From contig NC_018518.1 of assembly GCF_000306945.1 (NCBI RefSeq), positions 930,001 through 994,000 on the forward strand: a stretch of 64,000 nucleotides of DNA, read 5' to 3'. Source of the DNA: Bordetella pertussis 18323. Its GTDB lineage: Bacteria; Pseudomonadota; Gammaproteobacteria; Burkholderiales; Burkholderiaceae_B. The translations under genes and the position numbers were made by a program. Below the pieces are notes generated by a model. It had not been told where the DNA came from, ran no database searches, and worked only from the letters and a program-made list of their open reading frames with translations. Every line of letters starts with the position of its first letter. The stretch's first letter is position 1. Below are positions 22,279 to 33,466 of this stretch, in pieces.

Positions 22279-22817
22279 ACCCGCCCGACGCCAACCCCGA
22301 CCCGACTTCGATGCAGGTGCGCACGCGCGTGTCCTATCCCAGCTGGAGCTGGGTGCGCGCCAGGCCCGCGCGCCTGCTGGCTTTCGGCCTGGGCAGCGGC
22401 CTGTTGCGCCCGGCCTCGGGAACCTGGGGCACCTTGCTGGCCTGGCTGAGCTGGTTCGTCTTCGCGCCGCTGGCGCCCGACTGGGCGCTGGGCATGGGCA
22501 TAGCCGCGGCGTTTGCCTATGGCTGCCTGGCCTGCGGACAGGCCGGCCGGGAACTCGGCGTGTCCGACCACGTCGGAATGGTATGGGATGAAATCGTGGC
22601 GTTCTGGCTGGTGCTGTGGCTGGTGCCGCAGACCGTGGCCGCCCAGGCGCTGGCGTTCGTCCTGTTTCGCGTATTCGATATTGCCAAGCCGCCACCCATC
22701 AAGTATTTCGACGCGCGCATCAAGGGCGGGTTCGGCGTGATGTGGGACGATATCGTAGCCGCCGCCTATACCTTGCTGGTCATGGCGATTCTGGTCCGCA
22801 TGGGAGTATTCACATGA
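22275..22817 (+). CDS. pgpA: Phosphatidylglycerophosphatase A
   Basis: 180 residues starting MNPPDANPDP (ATGA overlap with thiL). FGLGSGLLRPASGTWGTL and MVWDEIVAFW carry the conserved acidic and Gly residues of PgpA, and FRVFDIAKPPPIKYFDARIKGGFGVMWDDIVAA is the diagnostic C-terminal block. Four membrane segments. It removes phosphate from phosphatidylglycerophosphate at the inner membrane. Adjacent thiL is the usual neighbour. Confidence 0.95.
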   Translation: MNPPDANPDPTSMQVRTRVSYPSWSWVRARPARLLAFGLGSGLLRPASGTWGTLLAWLSWFVFAPLAPDWALGMGIAAAFAYGCLACGQAGRELGVSDHVGMVWDEIVAFWLVLWLVPQTVAAQALAFVLFRVFDIAKPPPIKYFDARIKGGFGVMWDDIVAAAYTLLVMAILVRMGVFT

Positions 22818-23380
22818 GCTTGCACGACACCCAGGGGCGCGCCGGCCTGGCGCCCACGCCGCTGACGGCGGCCGCCATCCAGGGGCTGGCGGAAATGGTC
22901 GGAGAGGCGCTGTTGCGGCGCGACTGGATGATGGGCACCGCCGAGTCGTGCACCGGCGGGCTGCTGGCCGGCGCGGTCACGTCGGTGGCCGGTTCCAGCG
23001 ACTGGTTCGAGCGCGGCTTCGTCACCTACAGCAATGCGGCCAAGGTCGCCGAGCTGGGCGTTTCGGGCGAGACGCTCGATCACTATGGCGCGGTCAGCGA
23101 GCCCGTGGCGCTGGAAATGGCCAATGGCGTCCTGCTTGCCACGCCGTCGGCGCAAGTCGGCGTGTCCACCACGGGCATCGCGGGTCCGGGCGGCGCCACG
23201 CCGGGCAAGCCCGTCGGCATGGTGTGCTTCGGCTTCGCCATGCGCGCCCACGGCGGCATCACCTCGCGCGCCATCACCCATGTGTTTCCCGGCGATCGCG
23301 CCCAGGTGCGCAACGCCTCGGTCGAGTTCGCGCTGCGTGGCATCCTGGAATTCCTGGGAGAGCCGGTCAATCGAGGCTGA
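22814..23380 (+). CDS. pncC: Nicotinamide-nucleotide amidohydrolase (CinA C-terminal domain, PncC)
   Basis: 188 residues, ATGA overlap with pgpA. GTAESCTGGLLAGAVTSVAGSSDWFERGFVTYSN and GVSTTGIAGPGGATPGKPVGMV are the CinA_C/PncC motifs with the catalytic Ser-Cys region. It lacks the N-terminal MoCF-like domain, so it is the single-domain form that converts NMN to nicotinate mononucleotide. Last gene of the riboflavin cluster run; palindromic repeats follow. Confidence 0.93.
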   Translation: MSLHDTQGRAGLAPTPLTAAAIQGLAEMVGEALLRRDWMMGTAESCTGGLLAGAVTSVAGSSDWFERGFVTYSNAAKVAELGVSGETLDHYGAVSEPVALEMANGVLLATPSAQVGVSTTGIAGPGGATPGKPVGMVCFGFAMRAHGGITSRAITHVFPGDRAQVRNASVEFALRGILEFLGEPVNRG

Positions 23381-23388
23381 CTTTCTCG

Positions 23389-23510
23389 GGTGCCAGTCCC
23401 CGCCGGGGACAGGCACCTGGACACCCAGATTCAACGTGTGCCTGTCCCCCTGCGGGGACAGGCACCCTGAGAAGTCAGCGGGTGCCAGTCCCCCTTCGGG
23501 GACAGGCGCC
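23389..23510. repeat. Dispersed GC palindrome, three units
   Basis: Units at 23389-23417, 23436-23466 and 23481-23510, each GGTGCC(A/T)GTCCCC plus its complement around a short centre. They fill the gap between the convergent pncC and pyrF genes. Confidence 0.85.
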
Positions 23511-23517
23511 CGGGGGG

Positions 23518-24339
23518 TTACGTTCTTACCGCGTTGATGGCGTCGCGCAGGCCGCGCGCGGCTTCGCCGGCGGCCTGGCGCCAGTCTTCGCCCGTGCTGG
23601 CGTACAGGATGGCGCGCGACGAGTTGATCATCATGCCCGCGCCGGCGCTGTTGGCGCCCGCCTGCACGGTGGCGTTGATGTCGCCGCCCTGGGCGCCGAT
23701 GCCCGGCACCAGCAGCGGCACGGCATCGCCGATGCGCTGGCGCACCGCCGCCAGTTCGTTGGGGAAGGTCGCCCCGACCACCAGGCCGCACTGGCCGTTG
23801 GCGTTCCACTTGTCGGCCACCAGGCCCGCCACATGCAGGTACAGCGGCTGGCCGTCGGCCATTTTCAGGAACTGCAGGTCCGAGCCGCCAGGGTTGGACG
23901 TGCGGCACAGCACGATGACGCCGCGGTCGCCCCAGGCCAGGTACGGCTCGACCGAGTCCAGGCCCATGTAGGGGCTGACCGTCAGCGCGTGCGCCTGGTA
24001 GCGTTCGAATGCCTCGCGGGCGTAGTTCTCGGCGGTCGAGCCGATGTCGCCGCGCTTGGCGTCCAGCACGATGGGCAGGTCGGGATGCTGCGCGCGGATG
24101 TGCTGGCACAGGGCTTCGAGCTGGTCTTCGGCGCGGTGCGCGGCGAAATACGCGATCTGCGGCTTGAAGCTGCACGCGTACGGCGCGGTGGCGTCGACGA
24201 TGTCGCGGCAGAACTGGAAGATGGCGTCGGGCTTGCCTTCCAGTTCGCGCGGAAAGCGCTTGGGGTCGGGGTCCAGCCCCACCTGCAGCAACGATTGGCT
24301 GGCGCTCCAGGCGTGTTCGAGTTTCTTCAGGAATGTCAT
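23518..24339 (-). CDS. pyrF: Orotidine 5'-phosphate decarboxylase
   Basis: 273 residues, the longer subfamily. [13 protein letters not shown] at the N-terminus, the catalytic [17 protein letters not shown] (Lys/Asp tetrad) and [13 protein letters not shown] near the C-terminus are clear. It makes UMP from OMP. It follows the NDH-2 gene by 7 bases on the minus strand. Confidence 0.96.
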   Translation of the reverse strand: MTFLKKLEHAWSASQSLLQVGLDPDPKRFPRELEGKPDAIFQFCRDIVDATAPYACSFKPQIAYFAAHRAEDQLEALCQHIRAQHPDLPIVLDAKRGDIGSTAENYAREAFERYQAHALTVSPYMGLDSVEPYLAWGDRGVIVLCRTSNPGGSDLQFLKMADGQPLYLHVAGLVADKWNANGQCGLVVGATFPNELAAVRQRIGDAVPLLVPGIGAQGGDINATVQAGANSAGAGMMINSSRAILYASTGEDWRQAAGEAARGLRDAINAVRT

Positions 24340-24346
24340 GGCGAGG

Positions 24347-25666
24347 TCAGTGCAGTTTGACCCTGGGACGGGTGCGCCGCATCAACAGGCGCGCCAGGGC
24401 AAGCGTGGCGGTCCGCGAAATACCGAGTACCGCGCGGTGGTGCATCAGGTGCAGACTCATGTACATCAGGCGCGCCAGTGTACCGCTTACGAACAGGCCG
24501 CGCCCGGCCAGCTTGCCCATCAGGCTGCCCACCCCGGACCCCTGGCCCAGCGAAACCAGCGAGCCGTGGTCGTGGTACGCATAGGCCTCGGTGGGTTCGG
24601 CGGCGTTGCGCAGGCGGGCCGTCAGCTTGCGCGCCAGGTAGTCGGCCTGCTGGTGCGCCGCCTGCGCGCGGGCCGGCACGGTGCGTCCGTCCTTCCAGGG
24701 CGCCGCGCAGCAATCGCCCAGCGCCAGGATGTGGGGATCGGGGCTTTCCTGGCGTTCGTTGACTTCCAGCTGGCCCAGCCGATTGAGCGGCAGGCCCAGT
24801 TGCCGGAACAGCGGCGGCCCTTCGATGCCGGCGGCCCACAGGCACATCGTGGCCTCGAAGCGCCGGCCGTCGGCGGTGACGACATGGTCGGCGCCGACTT
24901 CGGCCACCCGGCAATCGGTTTCGACGCGCACGCCCAGCTCGGTCAGGCGGGCGTGGGTCGCGCGCGAGATCTTCTCGGGCAGGGCCGACAGAATGCGCGG
25001 CGCGCCTTCGACCAGCGTGATGACCAGGTCGCGGTCGGCGCGGAAATTGGGCAGTCCGTAGGCGCTGACCACATGGCTGGCCTCGATCAGCTCCACGGCC
25101 AGTTCGACGCCGGTGGCCCCGCCGCCGACGATGACCAGGTCCAGGCGCGCGGAGGGGTCGTGAACCTTGCGCAGGTCCACCTGCACCATGGCCTTGAGCA
25201 TGGTCAGGCGGAACTGCTCGGCGTTCTCGGTGGTGTCCAGGGTAACGGCGTGTTCGGCCGCGCCCGGCGTATTGAAGAAGTTGGAAGTGCTGCCCATGGC
25301 CAGCACCAGCGTATCGTACGAGAGTTCGCGCGGCGGCAGGACCTGCTGGCCGGACGGGTCGGCCACCGGCCCGACCTGGATCTGGCGCCGCTCGCGCTCG
25401 ATGCCCTGCAATTCGCCTTGCGCGAACGTGAAGTTGCACATGTTGGCCAGCATCAGGTAGGACAGGCCTTCCTGGTGGATGTCCAGCGTGCCGGCGGCGG
25501 CTTCGTGCAGGGAGGGTTTCCAGATGTGGAAAGGGCGGCTGTCGACCAGCGTGACGCGCTCGCGCCCGTGGGCGCGGCCCAGCTTGGCGGCCAGTTCGAG
25601 GCCGCCGGCGCCGCCGCCCACGATGACCACGCGATGAGGGGAACCTGTATTCGGGGTCTGCGTCAT
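24347..25666 (-). CDS. Type II NADH dehydrogenase-like FAD oxidoreductase
   Basis: 439 residues. Two Rossmann sites: [18 protein letters not shown] (FAD) and [21 protein letters not shown] (NADH). [23 protein letters not shown] and [25 protein letters not shown] are typical of Ndh. The C-terminal stretch with [16 protein letters not shown] is likely the membrane-binding helix pair. It would pass electrons from NADH to quinone without pumping protons. Usual length for Ndh. Confidence 0.9.
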   Translation of the reverse strand: MTQTPNTGSPHRVVIVGGGAGGLELAAKLGRAHGRERVTLVDSRPFHIWKPSLHEAAAGTLDIHQEGLSYLMLANMCNFTFAQGELQGIERERRQIQVGPVADPSGQQVLPPRELSYDTLVLAMGSTSNFFNTPGAAEHAVTLDTTENAEQFRLTMLKAMVQVDLRKVHDPSARLDLVIVGGGATGVELAVELIEASHVVSAYGLPNFRADRDLVITLVEGAPRILSALPEKISRATHARLTELGVRVETDCRVAEVGADHVVTADGRRFEATMCLWAAGIEGPPLFRQLGLPLNRLGQLEVNERQESPDPHILALGDCCAAPWKDGRTVPARAQAAHQQADYLARKLTARLRNAAEPTEAYAYHDHGSLVSLGQGSGVGSLMGKLAGRGLFVSGTLARLMYMSLHLMHHRAVLGISRTATLALARLLMRRTRPRVKLH

Positions 25667-25716
25667 GCGGCAAGTATAGAGTGGCCCGGCGCGCTTGGAA
25701 ACGGCGGCGCCGCCGC

Positions 25717-26115
25717 TCAGTCCAGGACGAAGCGGCTGATGAGCACCGCCACCCAGACCGCCAGGGTGAACAGCAGCATCAGCATGACCGCGGCGCTGCC
25801 GAGGTCCTTGGCCCGGCCCAGCAGGGGATGGGTCTCCACCGACAGGGCGTCGGCCAGCGCCTCTATGGCGGAATTGAGCAGCTCGGCCACCAGCACCAGG
25901 ATGACCGAGGCGATCAGGATGAAGACTTCGTCGGTGGTGCGGCCCAGGAAGAATGCCGCGGGCACCAGCAGGATGGCCAGGACCAGCTCCTGGCGGAACG
26001 CCGCCTCGTATTTGATGGCTGCCTTCAGCCCTTGCAGCGAGTAGCGCAGCGCGTTGAGAATGCGGCGCAATCCGCCTGTGCTCTTGAAGGGGGAGGGATG
26101 AGGGGTATGGGCCAT
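25717..26115 (-). CDS. dgkA: Diacylglycerol kinase
   Basis: 132 residues with three membrane segments. EAAFRQELVLAILLVPAAFFLG and VAELLNSAIEALADALS hold the conserved catalytic Glu and the metal-binding E-x-x-N of prokaryotic DgkA. It recycles diacylglycerol to phosphatidic acid at the inner membrane. ATG start at 26115; brkB lies upstream on the same strand. Confidence 0.95.
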   Translation of the reverse strand: MAHTPHPSPFKSTGGLRRILNALRYSLQGLKAAIKYEAAFRQELVLAILLVPAAFFLGRTTDEVFILIASVILVLVAELLNSAIEALADALSVETHPLLGRAKDLGSAAVMLMLLFTLAVWVAVLISRFVLD

Positions 26116-26203
26116 GGTCGGATTGTGCGGCGTCTAGGGTTGGCTGGCCGCGTTTTTAACAGATATGTGTTGCCCGCGTGAGCCCTGCGGCCGCCTGCCG
26201 CCT

Positions 26204-27094
26204 TCAGGCGGGGGCGGCCCGGCGCAGGCTGCCGAAGCGCTCGGCGAACTGCCGGGTGAAGACGGCGCCGAAGAAGAAAATCTGCGCTGAATAATAGATC
26301 CACAGCAGCAGCGCGATCAGCGAACCCGCCGCCCCGTACGCCGATACCGCCGCGCCGCGTCCCAGGTACAGGCCGATGCCCCATTTGCCGGCCAGGAACA
26401 GCGCCGCGGTCACGATCGCGCCGGGTATCACGTCGAGCCAGGGAATGCGCTTGCTGGGCAGCAGCTTGTAGACCACGGCGAACAGCGCGGTCACCACCGC
26501 GAACGAAAAGAGGTTCGACAGCCAGTCGGCCGCCATCGCGAAGGCCGATGTGCTCCATAGATCGCCGTAGTATCCCTTGGCCGCGCCCAGCGCCGCGTTG
26601 AGGGTCAGCGAAAGCAGCAGGAACAGCGCCAGCACCAGCACCAGGCCGAATGACAGCATGCGGCTGCGCACCAGCCCCTGCAAACCGCTCTTGTCTTCCT
26701 TGACGTCCCACAGTTCGTCCAGGCTGGCCTTGAGTTCGGCGAAGGCCGTGGTGGCGCTGAACACCAGCACGCATATCGACAGCAGCGCGGCCAGCCAGCC
26801 GCTGCCCGATTCGTGCGCGCTGGCCAGCACCGTCTGGATCACCTCGGCGCCGCGCTCGCCGGTGAGGTCGCGCACCTGGCTGAACAGTTCCGAGCGCACG
26901 GCCTCTTCGCCAAAGAAGGCGCCGGCCACCGCGATCACCAGGATCAGCATGGGCGCCAGCGAGAACACCATGTACAGCGACAGCGCCGCCCCCTTGCTGG
27001 AAGCGCGATGGCGCGACCATTCGCGGGCCGAATCGGTCAGCAGCGCGCCGATGTCGCGGAGGTGGGGCAAGCGGATCTGGCGTGGCAAGCGCAT
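26204..27094 (-). CDS. brkB: BrkB, YihY/UPF0761 family inner-membrane protein
   Basis: 296 residues from ATG 27094 (MRLPRQIRLPHLRDIG). The open frame can be extended to ATG 27208, but those extra 38 residues have no membrane-protein character and would run into the brkA promoter zone, so I prefer 27094. The YihY pattern is clear: GAALSLYMVFSLAPMLILVIAVAG, DELWDVKEDKSGLQG, WLDVIPGAIVTAALFLAGKWG and GAAGSLIALLLWIYYSAQIFFFGAVFT, with about six membrane segments. brkB was described with brkA as a Bordetella serum-resistance locus; the biochemical role of this family is unsettled. Confidence 0.9.
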   Translation of the reverse strand: MRLPRQIRLPHLRDIGALLTDSAREWSRHRASSKGAALSLYMVFSLAPMLILVIAVAGAFFGEEAVRSELFSQVRDLTGERGAEVIQTVLASAHESGSGWLAALLSICVLVFSATTAFAELKASLDELWDVKEDKSGLQGLVRSRMLSFGLVLVLALFLLLSLTLNAALGAAKGYYGDLWSTSAFAMAADWLSNLFSFAVVTALFAVVYKLLPSKRIPWLDVIPGAIVTAALFLAGKWGIGLYLGRGAAVSAYGAAGSLIALLLWIYYSAQIFFFGAVFTRQFAERFGSLRRAAPA

Positions 27095-27197
27095 GGCCTC
27101 GGGTTGGATGGGACAGCTTGGTGGCGGAAGTATCGACCGTGGCCGGCCGCGGTTCGAGGAGGTCTTCCGGACTTCATGACGTCGTGCGCAATTCTCA

Positions 27198-27222
27198 TAG
27201 GAAAGCACGGCTATTCAGGAAA
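27198..27222 (+). promoter_or_regulatory. Candidate BvgA heptads upstream of brkA
   Basis: TAGGAAA at 27198-27204 and CAGGAAA at 27216-27222 are the complement of TTTCCTA/TTTCCTG, close to the known BvgA-binding heptamer. They lie about 175-200 bases before the brkA start. The Bvg control of brkA is established; assignment of these sites is mine. Confidence 0.4.
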
Positions 27223-27395
27223 GCTCTTGTTGGGCCTCGGACTTCATCCGGCATTCATTATGACGTGGGCTTTGGATACTGCGCAAATCCCCGCATGGCT
27301 CGTGCCTGATCCCGCCGGGACGCAGTCGTTTCCTTCGCGTCACCGGCGTCGTACGGCAGGCGGGTCGGTTTGTTCAACTTCTCTTTTGGTGGCAC

Positions 27396-30300
27396 ATGTA
27401 TCTCGATAGATTCCGTCAATGTCCGTCTTCCTTGCAGATCCCGCGTTCCGCGTGGCGCCTGCATGCGCTGGCCGCAGCTCTGGCGCTGGCCGGCATGGCC
27501 CGGCTGGCGCCCGCGGCGGCGCAGGCGCCGCAGCCGCCCGTGGCCGGCGCGCCGCATGCGCAGGACGCCGGGCAGGAAGGAGAGTTCGACCACCGGGACA
27601 ACACGCTCATTGCAGTCTTTGACGACGGCGTCGGCATCAATCTCGACGACGATCCCGACGAGCTCGGCGAGACGGCGCCCCCCACGCTCAAGGACATCCA
27701 CATCTCGGTGGAGCACAAGAACCCGATGAGCAAGCCGGCCATCGGGGTGCGTGTCAGCGGCGCCGGCCGCGCGCTGACGCTGGCCGGCTCGACCATCGAT
27801 GCCACCGAGGGCGGCATTCCCGCAGTGGTACGGCGCGGCGGCACGCTGGAGCTGGATGGCGTCACCGTGGCGGGCGGGGAAGGGATGGAGCCGATGACGG
27901 TCTCTGACGCCGGCAGCCGCCTGAGCGTGCGCGGCGGCGTGCTGGGCGGCGAAGCGCCGGGCGTCGGCCTGGTCCGGGCCGCGCAAGGCGGCCAGGCGAG
28001 CATCATCGACGCGACGCTGCAGAGCATCCTCGGGCCCGCGCTCATTGCCGACGGCGGCTCCATTTCCGTCGCCGGCGGTTCGATCGACATGGACATGGGC
28101 CCGGGATTCCCGCCGCCGCCTCCACCGCTTCCCGGGGCGCCGCTGGCCGCGCATCCGCCGCTCGATCGCGTTGCCGCGGTGCACGCCGGCCAGGACGGCA
28201 AGGTGACACTGCGGGAGGTGGCGCTGCGGGCTCACGGGCCGCAGGCGACGGGCGTCTATGCGTATATGCCTGGCAGCGAAATCACCCTGCAGGGAGGCAC
28301 AGTCAGCGTGCAGGGCGATGACGGGGCCGGCGTGGTCGCCGGCGCGGGCCTGCTCGACGCCTTGCCGCCCGGCGGCACGGTGCGGCTGGACGGAACCACG
28401 GTGTCGACCGATGGCGCCAACACCGATGCCGTGCTGGTTCGCGGCGACGCGGCGCGCGCCGAGGTCGTCAACACCGTGCTGCGCACCGCCAAGAGCCTGG
28501 CCGCCGGCGTATCGGCCCAGCATGGAGGCCGCGTCACGCTGCGGCAGACCCGCATCGAGACCGCGGGCGCGGGGGCCGAGGGCATCTCCGTGCTGGGCTT
28601 CGAGCCGCAGTCCGGCTCCGGCCCGGCCAGCGTCGACATGCAGGGCGGCAGCATCACCACGACCGGCAACCGCGCCGCCGGCATCGCGCTCACCCACGGC
28701 AGCGCCCGCCTGGAAGGCGTGGCGGTGCGCGCCGAGGGCAGCGGCTCGAGCGCCGCGCAGCTGGCCAACGGCACGCTGGTCGTCAGCGCAGGGTCGCTGG
28801 CCTCGGCCCAGTCCGGCGCGATCAGCGTGACCGACACGCCGCTGAAGCTGATGCCGGGCGCCCTGGCCAGCAGCACGGTCTCGGTCCGGTTGACCGACGG
28901 CGCCACGGCGCAAGGCGGCAATGGCGTGTTCCTCCAGCAGCATTCCACCATTCCGGTGGCGGTTGCCCTCGAGAGCGGCGCCCTGGCTCGCGGCGATATC
29001 GTCGCCGACGGCAACAAGCCCCTCGATGCCGGGATCTCCCTCAGCGTGGCCAGCGGCGCCGCCTGGCACGGCGCCACCCAGGTGCTCCAGTCGGCCACGC
29101 TGGGCAAGGGCGGAACCTGGGTCGTGAACGCCGACTCCCGGGTGCAGGACATGTCGATGCGCGGCGGGCGGGTCGAATTCCAGGCGCCCGCGCCCGAGGC
29201 CTCTTACAAGACCCTGACCCTGCAAACCCTGGACGGCAACGGCGTGTTCGTGCTGAACACCAACGTCGCCGCCGGGCAGAACGACCAGTTGCGGGTCACC
29301 GGCCGCGCCGATGGCCAGCACCGCGTGCTGGTGCGCAATGCCGGAGGCGAGGCCGACAGCCGGGGCGCCCGCCTGGGCCTGGTGCATACCCAGGGGCAGG
29401 GCAACGCCACCTTCCGGCTGGCCAACGTCGGCAAGGCGGTTGACCTGGGCACGTGGCGCTACAGCCTGGCGGAGGATCCGAAGACGCATGTCTGGAGCTT
29501 GCAGCGCGCGGGCCAGGCCCTGTCGGGGGCGGCCAATGCCGCCGTGAACGCGGCGGATCTTTCCAGCATCGCCCTGGCCGAGTCCAACGCGCTGGACAAG
29601 CGCCTGGGCGAGCTGCGCCTGCGCGCCGACGCCGGCGGGCCATGGGCGCGTACGTTCAGCGAGCGCCAGCAGATCAGCAACCGCCACGCCCGCGCCTACG
29701 ACCAGACGGTCAGCGGGCTGGAGATCGGCCTGGACCGTGGCTGGAGCGCGTCGGGCGGGCGCTGGTACGCCGGCGGCCTGCTCGGCTACACCTATGCCGA
29801 CCGCACCTATCCCGGCGACGGTGGCGGCAAGGTCAAGGGCCTGCACGTCGGCGGCTACGCCGCCTATGTCGGCGATGGCGGCTACTATCTCGACACCGTG
29901 CTGCGGCTGGGCCGCTACGATCAGCAATACAACATTGCCGGCACCGATGGCGGCCGCGTCACCGCCGACTACCGCACAAGCGGCGCCGCATGGTCGCTCG
30001 AAGGCGGGCGCCGGTTCGAGCTGCCCAACGACTGGTTCGCCGAACCGCAGGCCGAGGTCATGCTGTGGCGCACGTCAGGCAAGCGCTATCGCGCCAGCAA
30101 TGGCCTGCGCGTCAAGGTGGACGCCAACACCGCCACGCTGGGCCGCCTGGGCTTGCGCTTCGGCCGCCGCATCGCCCTGGCCGGCGGCAACATCGTGCAG
30201 CCCTACGCCAGGCTCGGCTGGACGCAGGAGTTCAAAAGCACGGGCGATGTGCGCACCAATGGCATTGGCCATGCCGGCGCAGGCCGCCACGGCCGCGTGG

Positions 30301-30428
30301 AACTGGGCGCGGGCGTCGACGCCGCGTTGGGCAAGGGGCACAACCTCTATGCTTCGTACGAGTACGCGGCGGGCGACCGGATCAACATTCCGTGGTCGTT
30401 CCACGCCGGCTACCGCTACAGCTTCTGA
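27396..30428 (+). CDS. brkA: BrkA autotransporter (serum resistance, adhesin)
   Basis: 1010 residues. A long signal peptide (about 42 residues, hydrophobic core LHALAAALALAGMARL, ending PAAAQA) precedes a pertactin-like beta-helix passenger rich in short Gly repeats. Two RGD motifs are visible (R349-D351 and R532-D534) and a Pro-rich loop (PPPPPPLPG) near residues 232-240. The last ~280 residues form the outer-membrane beta-barrel, starting after NAADLSSIALAESNALDKRL and ending YRYSF with terminal Phe. BrkA blocks complement killing and aids adherence, and is Bvg-activated. It is divergent from brkB and followed by a terminator. Confidence 0.97.
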   Translation: MYLDRFRQCPSSLQIPRSAWRLHALAAALALAGMARLAPAAAQAPQPPVAGAPHAQDAGQEGEFDHRDNTLIAVFDDGVGINLDDDPDELGETAPPTLKDIHISVEHKNPMSKPAIGVRVSGAGRALTLAGSTIDATEGGIPAVVRRGGTLELDGVTVAGGEGMEPMTVSDAGSRLSVRGGVLGGEAPGVGLVRAAQGGQASIIDATLQSILGPALIADGGSISVAGGSIDMDMGPGFPPPPPPLPGAPLAAHPPLDRVAAVHAGQDGKVTLREVALRAHGPQATGVYAYMPGSEITLQGGTVSVQGDDGAGVVAGAGLLDALPPGGTVRLDGTTVSTDGANTDAVLVRGDAARAEVVNTVLRTAKSLAAGVSAQHGGRVTLRQTRIETAGAGAEGISVLGFEPQSGSGPASVDMQGGSITTTGNRAAGIALTHGSARLEGVAVRAEGSGSSAAQLANGTLVVSAGSLASAQSGAISVTDTPLKLMPGALASSTVSVRLTDGATAQGGNGVFLQQHSTIPVAVALESGALARGDIVADGNKPLDAGISLSVASGAAWHGATQVLQSATLGKGGTWVVNADSRVQDMSMRGGRVEFQAPAPEASYKTLTLQTLDGNGVFVLNTNVAAGQNDQLRVTGRADGQHRVLVRNAGGEADSRGARLGLVHTQGQGNATFRLANVGKAVDLGTWRYSLAEDPKTHVWSLQRAGQALSGAANAAVNAADLSSIALAESNALDKRLGELRLRADAGGPWARTFSERQQISNRHARAYDQTVSGLEIGLDRGWSASGGRWYAGGLLGYTYADRTYPGDGGGKVKGLHVGGYAAYVGDGGYYLDTVLRLGRYDQQYNIAGTDGGRVTADYRTSGAAWSLEGGRRFELPNDWFAEPQAEVMLWRTSGKRYRASNGLRVKVDANTATLGRLGLRFGRRIALAGGNIVQPYARLGWTQEFKSTGDVRTNGIGHAGAGRHGRVELGAGVDAALGKGHNLYASYEYAAGDRINIPWSFHAGYRYSF

Positions 30429-30441
30429 GCGAGCTCCAATG

Positions 30442-30478
30442 AAAAACCCCGCCAGGCGAACCTGGCGGGGTTTTTTTT
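30442..30478 (+). terminator. Bidirectional rho-independent terminator
   Basis: AAAAACCCCGCCAGG stem with its complement, GCGAA loop region and eight T on the plus side, five A on the other. It serves the convergent brkA and groEL genes. Confidence 0.92.
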
Positions 30479-30530
30479 GGGAAGGCCGCGCCGCGGCAAG
30501 CCGCGGCGGTTTCGGCCGGGAAGGCGGGAC

Positions 30531-32207
<1,677 letters not shown>

Positions 32208-32215
32208 TTACGCAA

Positions 32216-32503
32216 TTACTGGATCACGGCGAGGATTTCGTCCTCGCGGATGACGAGCAGCTCTTCGCCATCGACCTTGACGGTCTGGCCGGCGTACTTG
32301 CCGAACAGGACCTTGTCGCCAGCCTTCAGGTCGACCGGCAGGATCTTGCCGTCTTCGGTCTTCTTGCCGGGGCCGACGGCCACGACTTCACCTTGATCCG
32401 GCTTTTCGGCGGCGCTGTCGGGAATGACGATGCCCGAGGCAGTCTTGCGCTCGTTGTCCAGGCGTTTGACGATCACGCGATCGTGCAGGGGACGCAGGGC
32501 CAT
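32216..32503 (-). CDS. groES: Co-chaperonin GroES
   Basis: 95 residues, [18 protein letters not shown] at the N-terminus and the mobile loop [35 protein letters not shown] is typical of group I Cpn10. It caps the GroEL ring. A perfect CIRCE element lies 64 bases upstream, so the operon is under HrcA repression. Confidence 0.99.
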
Positions 32504-32567
32504 GAGGAACTCCTGTTTCTAAAGAAAAGAAGAAAAATGATCGGTATTTGGCGCGGGGAGCCTGTTG

Positions 32568-32594
32568 TTAGCACTCACTGGCGACGAGTGCTAA
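32568..32594 (-). promoter_or_regulatory. CIRCE operator (HrcA site)
   Basis: Perfect TTAGCACTC - 9 bases - GAGTGCTAA inverted repeat upstream of groES. This is the canonical HrcA-binding CIRCE element. The rest of the 333-base gap (32595-32836) is GC-rich and shows no gene. Confidence 0.97.
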
Positions 32595-32836
32595 TTATAG
32601 GGATGCTTCCGCAGGGTTCAAGGGGGGAGGCGGTGCTTGTTACATATTGGCGGGTCTTCGCTGCAGGCCGCCACGCCCGGAGACGCCGGAATCCCCCCTC
32701 GCAGATACGGCGCCTTGCCGCCGGGGCGGCGAGACCGGGGCGGGCGCATGGCGAGGCCCGGGAATCGGCGGCCGGGTTCAAGCGCGAGGCGGTGCGGCCG
32801 TTGCGCCAGGGCGGGCAGGGGGCGGCGTTGCTGGGC

Positions 32837-33466
32837 TCAGCTCTCGGGATACACGCCGTGCAAGGCGCCACGCGTCCAGTATGGGGTGTACTCGTTGATC
32901 ATGTCCAAGTGCCTGGCGTAGGGGCCCAGTCCAGAGGTTTTTTCCTGGTGCGAGAAGGATTCGTGGGCTTCAACCAAGGCCAGGAATCGTGGGCCGTTAT
33001 CGGCGGGCTCGCGATACACGCGAAGCTGCTGAACGCCGGCCCGGTTCGAGAAAGCGCTGCGCAGCGTGCTTACTAGGTCTGCCTCGTGTTGCAGCGTCAA
33101 GCCGACGAACCTCAGCAGCAGCAGCCTTGGCGCGCGTTGCGTGATGGCCTGCCGGGGATAGACCTGCTGCGCGGCCATGCGCGACTGGCCGCGCACCCGG
33201 TTGAGCACGCGTTTGCTCCATGGGCTGAAGCGCTCGCCGGATACGTCCTGGTAGGGCTTGTCGTCCAGGACCTCGATATTCGACAGGTCATACAAGGCCA
33301 GGTAGCGCGGCCAGCCCGCCACGCACACGTATCGCAGGGCGGTCTCGAATCCTGGCAGGCCGGCCCGTTCCGGCAGGTGCTCGGTGTCGTACCAGTCGTT
33401 GAATTCCGCTTCCATGCCGGCGGGCGGTTCCATGGAGACAAGCAGCAGGGCTTTGGAGTGGGTCAT
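32837..33466 (-). CDS. EthD/dimeric alpha-beta barrel-like protein, copy B
   Basis: 209 residues of unknown role. It is a clear paralogue of the product at 34213-34848: both open with KALLL..M.PP, then EFN(D/E)WYDTEH(L/F)P, a GFE/GFD..RYV region, W(P)(R/K)Y(L/V)ALYDL, and end with a PYW(T/R)RG block. The N-terminal pattern (metal- or acid-like WYDTEH, ALYDL) resembles EthD/DUF4286-type ferredoxin-like barrels, often small accessory enzymes in catabolism. ATG overlaps the isomerase stop (ATGA, 33463-33466). Last gene of a five-gene operon. Confidence 0.6.
   Translation of the reverse strand: MTHSKALLLVSMEPPAGMEAEFNDWYDTEHLPERAGLPGFETALRYVCVAGWPRYLALYDLSNIEVLDDKPYQDVSGERFSPWSKRVLNRVRGQSRMAAQQVYPRQAITQRAPRLLLLRFVGLTLQHEADLVSTLRSAFSNRAGVQQLRVYREPADNGPRFLALVEAHESFSHQEKTSGLGPYARHLDMINEYTPYWTRGALHGVYPES

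Noticed and set aside
27095..27208. Longer brkB from ATG 27208
   Set aside because: The extra 38 residues are not membrane-protein-like and lie over candidate BvgA sites; kept only as an alternative.
27258..29927. 889-codon minus-strand frame opposite brkA
   Set aside because: Antisense shadow of the repetitive brkA sequence; no motifs or ribosome site.
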